A stretch of DNA of 34,210 bases, from contig NZ_WNJO01000018.1 in NCBI RefSeq assembly GCF_009720675.1, forward strand, positions 1 to 34,210. The letters run 5' to 3'. The number at the start of each line of letters is the position of its first letter. The stretch's first letter is position 1. The stretch comes from Secundilactobacillus folii. Lineage in GTDB: Bacteria > Bacillota > Bacilli > Lactobacillales > Lactobacillaceae. Made by a program: the position numbers and the translations under genes. The notes beneath the pieces were generated by a model. That model was not told the DNA's origin. It worked only from the letters and a program-made list of their open reading frames with translations, and ran no database searches. This document shows positions 8,773-16,053 of this stretch, in pieces.

Positions 8773-10143
8773 ATGAATCAAATTATACAGGAAATCTTAG
8801 ACAGTGGTGCAAAAAGCTTATTAGACTACGTTGAACAACTAGTCAAACAACAAATCGATTTAGATGGTTTCATTGAACAGTTAGTAGCGCAAGCCAAGAC
8901 GATGTTAAAGCAAGTTGCGACGACCGCCTTAGAGGAAATTGATACCCATTTGATGGTGCCTATGAAGCATGCGCATTGGCAAGTCCATGATTTGCGGCCC
9001 AGAAAGGTTGTGACTGAAATTGGTGAGCTACAGATCAATCGACGTTACTACGTGTCTAATCAAGAGCGCTGTTACCCACTGGATTAGTTATTAAAAATTG
9101 AGGCTTATCAGCGAACGACGACTAAGGTGGATGCATTGATCATCAATCGGGCCACCATTTTGTCCTATCAGAAAACCTGCGATACCATGCCTGATTTGGT
9201 TACTAGTAAGGCAGGAGTGATGCGAGTCGTCCACCGTTATCAATATTTTGACACCCCAGAGCTGACGACTAATCACCAGCAAAGGTCGGTTAAAAACCTG
9301 TATATTGAGGCTGATGAAGGTCATATTCATAAAGACGCCAAGGGAATCCAATTCGGTCATTTAATCGTGGTTCATGAAGGTTGGCGGCAGGTGGATCGAA
9401 GTCACCGGCAGCTCGTTAATAAACACACCTTCGGTGGTGTTTATGGCCAAAAAACGGAAACGTTTTGGTTTTCGGTATTAGACTATCTGTCACAAAATTA
9501 TGATCTGGCTACCGTACAACGAATTATTGTTTCGGGAGATGGTGCATCTTGGATAAAACAAGGCACCGCAATTATCCCTAAGAGTCAGTTTGTATTGGAT
9601 AAATTTCATACTTTTAAGGCCTTAACAACGATCGCGAATGAGCTCAACGTACCAAAAGCGACACTATACCGCTGGGTCATGGAAGATAAGCGTCACCTGT
9701 TTAAAGACTTATTACATGAACGTAGGGATGAAAATGGCGATAGTATGGATGAAACGATGCTTGAACGATTCACGAAAAGTACGCGGTATATTAAGCGAAA
9801 CTGGCGCGCTATTCAAAACCAAGCATTGGTTGGTTTTCACGGTACGAACATGGAGGGTCAGGTTAGCTATGTCATTGCGGATCGGATGACAAGTAGACCG
9901 ATGTGCTGGAGCACGGTTGGCGCCAATAATATGATTCATTGGCGTATTTTAAAGATTAATGGTGTTAATATTTTAGCGGAAATTAGGCGACAGAGACAGG
10001 CACAACATAACACCCAGAAAATCACAGAACTTGATGAGCGGGTACTACGTCAGGTGCCCGAATTCGTTTCACATATCGGCGTGTTTTCGGCTTCGTTCAT
10101 CAACCATAGTGCCCTATTCAACCAAATTAACTACAATTTTTAG
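8773..10143 (+). pseudogene. ISLre2-family transposase with an internal amber codon
   Basis: The frame runs 457 codons in one register, from ATG 8773 to TAG 10141-10143, but codon 105 is TAG (9085-9087), splitting it into 104 and about 350 residues. Both parts look like one ISLre2 (UPF0236) transposase: N-terminal helical region, then VSGDGASWI and VLDKFHTFKAL (acidic residues of the presumed active site), then MEGQVSYVIADRMTSRPMCWS near the C-terminus. The second part could start only from a distant internal codon (GTG near 9127) with no good ribosome site. The simplest reading is a single point mutation that inactivated a recent insertion. A sequencing error or rare readthrough are the alternatives. 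AAAAAGGAG precedes the ATG. Confidence 0.85.
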
Positions 10144-10240
10144 CCACGAAGTGGTATAAATACAGTGAAAATACAACGGATAAGAAATTCTAAACAGTTC
10201 TACCCACAACTTTGAAACGCAATCACTCTCTAACCTAAAT

Positions 10241-10269
10241 TTAACAAATCTGTAAAATGGTGATAACAT
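10241..10269 (+). promoter_or_regulatory. Promoter of the 48-residue gene
   Basis: TTAACA (10241-10246), 17-nt spacer, TAACAT (10264-10269). The IS target duplication ends only 7 bp upstream of the -35, so the insertion left this promoter intact. Confidence 0.45.
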
Positions 10270-10326
10270 AAAGTCGTTAGGAAGCCCTAACACAATTTTC
10301 AGACATCTAAAGGGAGCGCGATTTAA

Positions 10327-10473
10327 ATGGCTAACAAGTTAAGCAAAGAACAACGTAAGGCATTGATCGAAAAAGCAGAAGAAGACCGAGCAAAGCACCC
10401 AAAGCCAAAGAGTGGCAAGTCTGGTTTCGCTACGATTGATGAAGCTGCAGAAAAGCTTGAAAACCAAAACTAA
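10327..10473 (+). CDS. Small basic/charged protein of unknown function, 48 residues
   Basis: Begins MANKLSKEQRKALIEK and ends AAEKLENQN; it is highly charged, with a predicted N-terminal helix, a central K/P/S/G-rich loop (HPKPKSGKSG) and a second short helix. There is no signal or membrane segment. AAGGGAG lies about 9 nt before the ATG, a promoter is present, and a strong terminator follows 25 nt after the stop, which together make it a real gene despite its size. No family was recognised. Confidence 0.7.
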   Translation: MANKLSKEQRKALIEKAEEDRAKHPKPKSGKSGFATIDEAAEKLENQN

Positions 10474-10497
10474 TCTCATCAGCTTTGCTGGTAATCT

Positions 10498-10533
10498 AAA
10501 AGGTGCACGACCATTTGGGCCGCGCACCTTTTT
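10498..10533. terminator. Intrinsic terminator, bidirectional
   Basis: Stem 10502-10509 with 10521-10528 flanked by AAAA and TTTTT, between the 48-residue gene and the convergent aminotransferase gene. Confidence 0.75.
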
Positions 10534-10581
10534 ATTAAGCGTTGTGATGAATAACAATCAGAAACAAGACGAATGGTGGCT

Positions 10582-11754
10582 TTATCCAGCGACCGTTTCA
10601 AAAGTGGCTAAGTAGGCTTTGAGTGCCGCCACAAAAGCCTTCAGATTATCGTTACTGGAAGCGTAACTGATTCGAATGGCGTGAGAATCGCCAAACGGCT
10701 CACCTGGAATGACCCCTACGTGATAGTCAGTAGCCAGTTTTCTGGCAAATGCATAACTGTCTTGGTGGCATTTTGCCGGAATCGTTGCAAAAATGTAAAA
10801 AGCGCCCTTGGGCTTCACGTATGAAACGCCGATTGCGTCTAGTTCCGTAGTCAGATAAGCCAGTCTTTGTTCATAGATCTTACGCATTCCTTCTGCATCG
10901 TGTTGGCCGTGGGTTAAAGCTTCAACCGAAGCATACTGGACAATGGACGTCGGCGTTGTCACCATAAACTGGTGGGCCTTAGCAATCTGGTCCATGATGC
11001 CAGTTGGTCCGAATACAAAACCGATCCGCCAGCCAGTCATGGCATGCGATTTGGACAGGCCGTTAATAATAATGGTCTGGTCTGGCAGCCATTTTGATAG
11101 CGTGTAGTGGTTCACGCCATAGGTTAATTCACCATAGATCTCATCACTGATGACCCAAATATGATTGGCTTTTAGAACGGGGACTAAGTCAGCCAGTTCC
11201 TGCTCAGAATAAACTGCACCGGTTGGGTTGGATGGATCCGTTAATACCAAGCCTTTGATCTTAAGATCGGCATTATCGTCAATGGCTTGTTGAATCTGGC
11301 TGGCGGTTAGGATACAGCCATTTTCCTTAGTGTTGATCATGATTGGCTTTAAGTGATTAACGCCCGCCATTGCCTTGTAAACGGGGTAGGCTGGAGACGG
11401 GATGATCACGCCGTCACCCGGCTGAAAGAGGGTCTTAAACGTTGCAGCTAACCCTTCTGTGGCGCCTACCGTACATAGAATTTGATTTGCACTATAGTGG
11501 TAACCAAATTTTTCACCGTAATATTTTGAGGCGGCATCACGTAACTCTTGGATTCCCCAGTAATATGGATAGTGGGACCGATCATCTTTAATGGCCTGAA
11601 TGGCGGCTTCTTTAACGTGCTCTGGCACGTTAAAATCCGGCTCTCCAAGCGTTAATTTGACGATCTTCGGGTCAGCACTGATTTCATGATCAAACTTTCT
11701 TAACGCCGATGGTTCAACGTTTAAAACATCTGGATTCAATTGGCTCTCTTGCAT
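10582..11754 (-). CDS. Class I/II aminotransferase, paralogue of PatA
   Basis: A 390-residue PLP enzyme of aminotransferase fold type I. Visible features: KLTLGEPDFNVPEHVKEAA (residues 33-51), the PLP-binding SDEIYGELTYG (D204 to the pyridine nitrogen), NGLSKSHAMTG with the Schiff-base lysine K235, and a C-terminal arginine in IRISYASS. It shares these blocks almost word for word with the lysine-operon aminotransferase at 25658-26842, so the two are paralogues. It may act on N-acetyl-diaminopimelate or, equally well, on aromatic or other amino acids. ATG at 11754 was chosen over the longer frame because GGGAGG lies 8 nt upstream. It is divergent from an amino-acid permease with a shared operator-rich region, which suggests co-regulation by amino-acid supply. 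The exact substrate is uncertain. Confidence 0.85.
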   Translation of the reverse strand: MQESQLNPDVLNVEPSALRKFDHEISADPKIVKLTLGEPDFNVPEHVKEAAIQAIKDDRSHYPYYWGIQELRDAASKYYGEKFGYHYSANQILCTVGATEGLAATFKTLFQPGDGVIIPSPAYPVYKAMAGVNHLKPIMINTKENGCILTASQIQQAIDDNADLKIKGLVLTDPSNPTGAVYSEQELADLVPVLKANHIWVISDEIYGELTYGVNHYTLSKWLPDQTIIINGLSKSHAMTGWRIGFVFGPTGIMDQIAKAHQFMVTTPTSIVQYASVEALTHGQHDAEGMRKIYEQRLAYLTTELDAIGVSYVKPKGAFYIFATIPAKCHQDSYAFARKLATDYHVGVIPGEPFGDSHAIRISYASSNDNLKAFVAALKAYLATFETVAG

Positions 11755-11805
11755 TCCTAAAACCTCCCAGCGATCTAGTTGCCATATCAAATAAGATATA
11801 AGTTT

Positions 11806-11833
11806 AATCTACCACAAACCTGAATATAGTCAA
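11806..11833 (-). promoter_or_regulatory. Promoter of the divergent aminotransferase
   Basis: On the minus strand, TTGACT at 11833-11828, 16-nt spacer, TAGATT at 11811-11806. The spacer contains an ATATTCAG half-site, and the palindrome TGAATATTCA abuts the -35. Confidence 0.5.
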
Positions 11834-11987
11834 TGAATATTCAAAAATAATTGTCATATTCATTTTTGAAGGGTATTCGCAAAAAGACTATTTAATCGTT
11901 TATTTGTAAACACTCATGATTTATTAATATCTGAATATATGTCTGAATATTCTTTTATATTAAGCTGTTATTGACTAATATATTCAG
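11820..11987. promoter_or_regulatory. Cluster of CTGAATAT operator-like half-sites
   Basis: Copies at 11820-11828 (CTGAATATA), 11834-11843 (TGAATATTCA, perfect palindrome), 11855-11863 (CATATTCAT), 11931-11940 (CTGAATATAT), 11943-11952 (CTGAATATTC) and 11978-11987 (ATATATTCAG). They overlap or abut both divergent promoters. They resemble ArgR-type boxes but differ from those before carA, so the regulator is not assigned. Confidence 0.5.
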
Positions 11988-11997
11988 ACGATAAAAT
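11971..11997 (+). promoter_or_regulatory. Promoter of the amino-acid permease
   Basis: TTGACT (11971-11976) and TAAAAT (11992-11997) with a short 15-nt spacer that contains ATATATTCAG. A repressor there would cover the polymerase site. Confidence 0.4.
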
Positions 11998-12080
11998 CAT
12001 GTTTCTAATTAAAGTCTAATTTTATCCTTGCATTTTCACTCAATTGATGATTAAATTAACACTAACAAAGGAGTGATTGT

Positions 12081-13490
12081 ATGGATAAAAATTCAAGTAT
12101 GAATGCTGATGGCTCTAAGCGAACTTTATCAAATCGCCATGTTCAAATGATCGCACTGGGTGGGACAATTGGCACTGGTCTGTTTCTAGGCGCCAGTTCA
12201 TCCATTTCTCAAACGGGCCCTTCAATTATTATCGTGTATGCGATCGTTGGCTTCTTCTTTTTCTTGATGATGCGCGCAATTGGCGAGATGTTGTTTCAAG
12301 ACCCTTCGCAGCATACCTTTATTGCGTTCATCAGTCGCTATTTAGGAGATAAAGTTGGTTATTTCGCGGGGTGGACCTACTGGATTGGCCTGATTTGTGT
12401 CGGGATGGCTGAGCTAACGGCTATCGCCACATACGTGCATTTTTGGTTTCCAAACGTACCAAGCTGGATCATTCAAATTACCTTTTTAGTTGTCCTTACA
12501 TCTGTTAATCTCATTGCTGTGCGACTGTTTGGTGAAGCTGAGTTCTGGTTTGCAATGATTAAAATCGTGGCAATCCTAGCGATGATCGCCACCGGGATCT
12601 TCATGCTGCTAGGTCATTTTAAAACCAACTCTGGCAGCGTTTCTGTGATGAATATTTTTACTAACTTCCAATTTTTCCCCAAGGGGATCAATCATTTTAT
12701 TGGCGCACTGCCAATGGTCTTCTTCGCTTTCTTGGGGATGGAATTTATCGGTATTACAACCGCTGAGACTAAGAATCCGCGCCATGTTTTGCCAAAAGCT
12801 ATCAACGAGACGATTTACCGAATCCTGATTTTCTACATTGGTGCGCTGACAATTATCATGACGATCTATCCATGGCGGAGTTTAAATATTACTCAGAGTC
12901 CGTTTGTCCAAATCTTTTCGATGATCGGTTTCCGCGCGGCAGCTGCTGTGATCAACTTTGTGGTCTTAACCGCTGCGGCGTCATCGCTTAATTCAATGAT
13001 TTATTCGTCTGGACGGCATTTCTTCCAGCTGGCTTCAGAATCTCACGGCAAATTCATGACTCGTTTTCAGTCCATGTCTTCACATGGTGTACCTGCCAAA
13101 GGGATCCTACTATCTGCGACGCTGATTTTGATTGCACCTTTGCTGAGTGTTATTCCAGCAGTCTCCGATGCTTTCTCACTCCTAACTTCAGCTTGTAGCG
13201 ACCTCTACCTGATTGTGTACGCTTTGACGATCATGGCACATTATCGTTACCGCAAATCGCGTGATTTCATGGCAGAGGGTTTTAAAATGCCGATGTATCG
13301 TCTAGCTGACCCGGCATTGATCGTCTTCTTTGGAATCGTCTACATTAGTTTGTTCTTCAAGGGGACCAGTGTTGTACCAGCCATTATAGGGATCGTTTGG
13401 TGCATCGGTTTCGGTCTGCTTTCTTCGAGGGAAAAATCAACGGTTTCAATTCCCAATTCCGTGGCATCAAGGATGCAGAGTAATGATTAA
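12081..13490 (+). CDS. Amino-acid permease, APC superfamily (AAT type)
   Basis: A 469-residue integral membrane protein with about 12 hydrophobic segments between residues 22 and 455, expected to import amino acids with protons. The first helix carries the family hallmark GGTIGTGLFLG (residues 27-37) preceded by SNRHVQMIAL. A conserved loop, AETKNPRHVLPKAIN, lies about halfway, typical of the amino acid transporter (AAT) branch that moves basic, aromatic or branched amino acids. ATG at 12081 has AAAGGAG 8 nt upstream. It is divergent from an aminotransferase and shares a CTGAATAT-rich control region with it, so the pair may take up and process the same amino acid. The substrate cannot be told; the next gene (aspartase) is in a separate unit after a terminator. 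Confidence 0.9.
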   Translation: MDKNSSMNADGSKRTLSNRHVQMIALGGTIGTGLFLGASSSISQTGPSIIIVYAIVGFFFFLMMRAIGEMLFQDPSQHTFIAFISRYLGDKVGYFAGWTYWIGLICVGMAELTAIATYVHFWFPNVPSWIIQITFLVVLTSVNLIAVRLFGEAEFWFAMIKIVAILAMIATGIFMLLGHFKTNSGSVSVMNIFTNFQFFPKGINHFIGALPMVFFAFLGMEFIGITTAETKNPRHVLPKAINETIYRILIFYIGALTIIMTIYPWRSLNITQSPFVQIFSMIGFRAAAAVINFVVLTAAASSLNSMIYSSGRHFFQLASESHGKFMTRFQSMSSHGVPAKGILLSATLILIAPLLSVIPAVSDAFSLLTSACSDLYLIVYALTIMAHYRYRKSRDFMAEGFKMPMYRLADPALIVFFGIVYISLFFKGTSVVPAIIGIVWCIGFGLLSSREKSTVSIPNSVASRMQSND

Positions 13491-13564
13491 TGAGTCCGCT
13501 AAATGCAAAAGAGCAGCTTGGATCATCAAGACTAAAGTCGGATAAATGTGATCTTAGCTACGTT

Positions 13565-13609
13565 AAAAGCACTCATGTTCAGCCTGAAAGTTGAGCACGG
13601 GTGCTTTTT
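13565..13609 (+). terminator. Terminator of the permease gene
   Basis: Stem AAAAGCACTCATG (13565-13577) with CACGGGTGCTTTT (13597-13609), G-U pairs included, ending in TTTTT. Confidence 0.7.
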
Positions 13610-13887
13610 AGCACAGAGGTCTTCGTGAATGAAAACGATGCTGTTTAAAACCAAATTGGATAATTAAATTTCAGGCGTTCTGGCTGTCGGCTAGCTAGCA
13701 CCGTCATGCCACAGAGAAAATATCGAAGTAGAAGTGTAATCAAACAAAATTATGTTATGTTTTATTACATTAGCTTTCAATTTTATTAAACTGATGAAAA
13801 CGGATTAATCATGATTATCAGTGGAGTTTAGAAGATTGGTATAGTCATTGGAGTTCTAACATGAGCTCATTTTTAAAACAATTCCTA

Positions 13888-13915
13888 TTGCATCTTTTGA
13901 AAAATGGTATATGAT
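13888..13915 (+). promoter_or_regulatory. Probable promoter of aspA
   Basis: TTGCAT (13888-13893), 16-nt spacer, TATGAT (13910-13915). This would place the transcription start inside the TAACAT operator cluster that follows. Confidence 0.4.
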
Positions 13916-13918
13916 CAA

Positions 13919-13945
13919 TAACATGATGTTAGATTAAATAACATC
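13919..13945. promoter_or_regulatory. Operator-like repeat upstream of aspA
   Basis: TAACAT (13919-13924), ATGTTA (13926-13931) and TAACAT (13939-13944). The first two form a palindrome around one base, and the last two form GATGTTA-N7-TAACATC. The two direct copies are 20 bp apart, two helix turns. Further single copies occur at 13752-13757 and 13857-13862. The rest of the 13610-13887 stretch shows no gene. Confidence 0.45.
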
Positions 13946-13968
13946 AATAAAAACAGTGAGGCGATCAT

Positions 13969-15366
13969 ATGCGAATTGAAGAAGATTGTATTGGTAAGTT
14001 AGCCATTGATGACAAAGCGCTTTATGGGATCAATAGTTTAAGAGCAGCCAAAAATTTCCCGATTTCCAATGAAAAGTTGAATCCCCTATTGGTTGAAAGT
14101 TTACTTCAAATCAAAAAGGCCGCCGCACAGGTCAATCGAGAAGCAGGCACGCTTTCAGACAAGAAAGCGAATGCAATCGTGGCTGCTTGCAATCAGCTTT
14201 TGCTTGGCCGGTATGCCAATGCCTTTATTGCACCAGCCATTCAGGGCAGTGCAGGGACCTCAGCTAATATGAACGTGAACGAAGTCGTCGCCCACCTTGC
14301 TGAACGTTTATTTCCGGGGATTAAAATTCACCCGAATGATGATGTTAACCAGTCACAGTCGACTAACGACACCTTCCCAACGGCTGGTAAAATGGCAATG
14401 TTAAAAAAGCTACCACTGCTTTTAAAAACTGTGAGTGATCTGATTGACAGCTTAAATGGAAAATCAGTTGAATTCAAGGACGCCGTTAAAGTGGGACGCA
14501 CTCAGCTTCAGGATGCGGTACCCACAACGTATGGAAACAGTTTTAGGGCGTACGCGTCAATGTTTAAGCGTGATTTGACACGACTTAGCGACACACAGAA
14601 CGTTTTAAGCGAAGTTAATCTCGGCGCAACCGCCATTGGGACATCAATTAATACCAGTGCCCACTACCAAGAAGCAATTGTGCCAACTTTAAACGCCGTT
14701 TCGCAGCTTAAATTACGACAGGCTGAAGATTTAATTGACGCGACTCAGAACTGTGATGCCGAAGTCGTTTTCTCCAGTGCAATGAAGGCTTTAGCTGTTG
14801 ATCTTTCAAAGTTCAGTAATGATCTACGGCTGCTGTCCAGCGGTCCTCAGGCAGGACTGGCCGAACTGCATTTACCAGCTAAACAAGCTGGTTCTTCCAT
14901 TATGCCAGCCAAAGTTAACCCCGTGATTCCTGAGGTGGTCAACCAAGTGGCCTTTGAAGTGATCGGTAATGATACGACCGTCACCTTAGCAGCAGAAGGC
15001 GGTCAATTGGAACTCAACGCCTTTGAACCAATCATGTTTCGTGACATTCTTGCCAGCGAGACCTACCTCACACGCGCTATTTCAACTTTGGTGACGAACT
15101 GCGTGAGTGGAATTCAAGTGGATCAAAATCGTTGCTTGAGTAACGTTGAACATTCTGCAGTGACTGCTACGGTACTCTCGCCATACCTTGGTTACGTTAA
15201 GACGACTAGCATTGTGAAACAAGCTGTCAGCGAAGGTCGAACAGTGCGCAGCCTCCTAATGGAGCAGCACCTCTTAACACCGGCACTCATTGACCGATTA
15301 TTATCGCCAGCTAATTTAACTGGTCAGCAACAACCTGCTAGTCAAGAAAGCGTCTCAAATCAGTAG
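13969..15366 (+). CDS. aspA: Aspartate ammonia-lyase (aspartase)
   Basis: A 465-residue fumarase/aspartase superfamily enzyme that interconverts L-aspartate with fumarate plus ammonia in the cytosol. The superfamily loop is GSSIMPAKVNP at residues 308-318; alanine after MP, followed by VIPEVVNQVAFEVIGND, is the aspartase form (fumarases have MPGKVNPTQ). Other conserved blocks are GSAGTSANMNVNEV, HPNDDVNQSQSTNDTFPT and VGRTQLQDAVP. The N-terminus (RIEEDCIGKLAIDDKALYGINSLRA) also fits aspartases. ATG at 13969 has GTGAGGCG upstream, a weaker site than its neighbours. It is a monocistronic gene between terminators. Aspartate is the entry point of the lysine pathway encoded nearby, but aspartase would drain as well as supply it. 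The C-terminal tail after residue 448 is Gln/Ser-rich and not conserved in kind. Confidence 0.92.
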   Translation: MRIEEDCIGKLAIDDKALYGINSLRAAKNFPISNEKLNPLLVESLLQIKKAAAQVNREAGTLSDKKANAIVAACNQLLLGRYANAFIAPAIQGSAGTSANMNVNEVVAHLAERLFPGIKIHPNDDVNQSQSTNDTFPTAGKMAMLKKLPLLLKTVSDLIDSLNGKSVEFKDAVKVGRTQLQDAVPTTYGNSFRAYASMFKRDLTRLSDTQNVLSEVNLGATAIGTSINTSAHYQEAIVPTLNAVSQLKLRQAEDLIDATQNCDAEVVFSSAMKALAVDLSKFSNDLRLLSSGPQAGLAELHLPAKQAGSSIMPAKVNPVIPEVVNQVAFEVIGNDTTVTLAAEGGQLELNAFEPIMFRDILASETYLTRAISTLVTNCVSGIQVDQNRCLSNVEHSAVTATVLSPYLGYVKTTSIVKQAVSEGRTVRSLLMEQHLLTPALIDRLLSPANLTGQQQPASQESVSNQ

Positions 15367-15420
15367 TTCTTTCGGAGTTAATACATGAGATTGATTGATG
15401 AGTTCAGTGGTTCTTGACTG

Positions 15421-15476
15421 GACAAACAAAAGGCAGGCAAATGGGATCGTGCCAATTTGCCTGCCTTTTGTTTGTC
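15421..15476. terminator. Bidirectional terminator (aspA / GcvH-like gene)
   Basis: A 22-bp perfect stem (15421-15442 with 15455-15476) with T-rich segments at both ends, between convergent genes. Confidence 0.8.
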
Positions 15477-15488
15477 ATTAAAACCAAT

Positions 15489-15857
15489 CTAGGCCGTCTT
15501 CACGTCGACCAACCAGTTGGCCTGTGTGGCATGGCTTGCCAGCTGATCAGTTTCCTTTAGTAAATCGTTGTTGCGCGCGATAATTTTACCCTTTACTGGT
15601 GATTTCAAAGTTTCAACCGCTTTAGCACCCTCCAGTTCCAGCAAATCATCGCCGGGCTCCAGTTCATCGTCAGGTGATGAAAAATCCATAAAGGAAATGT
15701 CCCCCAGATCCTCATAAGCCTGATTTGTGATGCCCATACGGATGACGCCTGGTTTAACTTCTTGATACCAGACACCGTCTTTTTCCTGCGGCTCAAACTT
15801 TGGTGTGCCGCCGAAAAGCCGTTTAATACTTGCTACTATTCTTGCCCATAATGACAT
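15489..15857 (-). CDS. GcvH-like lipoyl carrier protein
   Basis: A 122-residue protein with the fold pattern of glycine cleavage H protein. VKPGVIRMGITNQAYEDLGDISFMDF matches the GcvH strand that begins the lipoyl domain, and LLELEGAKAVETLKSPVKGKI matches its lipoyl hairpin, with K79 as the probable lipoylated lysine. A basic amphipathic N-terminus (residues 1-16, WARIVASIKRLFGG) is unusual for GcvH. No glycine cleavage genes (gcvT, gcvP) lie in the window. Instead it is divergent from a lipoate-protein ligase, so it may be a lipoyl shuttle for other complexes, or the GcvH-like partner known from lipoate-linked ADP-ribosylation clusters; the macrodomain and sirtuin genes of those clusters are absent here. 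AAGGAG precedes the ATG, and a consensus -10 TATAAT lies at 15893-15898. Confidence 0.8.
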   Translation of the reverse strand: MSLWARIVASIKRLFGGTPKFEPQEKDGVWYQEVKPGVIRMGITNQAYEDLGDISFMDFSSPDDELEPGDDLLELEGAKAVETLKSPVKGKIIARNNDLLKETDQLASHATQANWLVDVKTA

Positions 15858-16053
15858 TTTGATCTGCTCCTTAACGTTTTATTCGTACCTCAATTATACC
15901 GGCAAGTACAACAGAAAGAAAGCGTTTAACGTTGTGCTGGTAACCGGCCAGGAAAAACCGTAAAATGGGGTGTAGGTATCAAATGATTGGGTTATGAAGC
16001 GCTCAAACATCACGATTATAACTGAAAATGCAAAGTTAAAAGGGGAATCAACC

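Larger units (their letters stand above)
8675..10224 (+). mobile_element. ISLre2-type insertion sequence, 1550 bp
   Basis: The boundaries are set by a perfect 9-bp direct repeat ACTCTCTAA at 8666-8674 and 10225-10233 (target duplication) and by terminal inverted repeats directly inside it. Left end GATAGCGT and right end (read inward) GATTGCGT; 13-14 nt further in, both carry TTGTGGGTRGARC (left from about 8690, right to about 10210). The single gene inside encodes an ISLre2/UPF0236-type transposase, and the length and the 9-bp duplication are normal for that family. The perfect target duplication suggests a fairly recent insertion. It lies between the 76-residue and 48-residue genes and interrupts neither. 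Confidence 0.85.

Noticed and set aside
8600-13745. Similar short strings near 8625-8640 (minus) and 13726-13742 (plus), both containing CGAAGTAGA
   Set aside because: About 15 of 17 bases match but nothing around them aligns, so chance is likely.
15912-15932. cre-like AAAGCGTTTA between the GcvH-like gene and lplA
   Set aside because: Only about 11 of 14 consensus positions match, which is too weak to list as a site.
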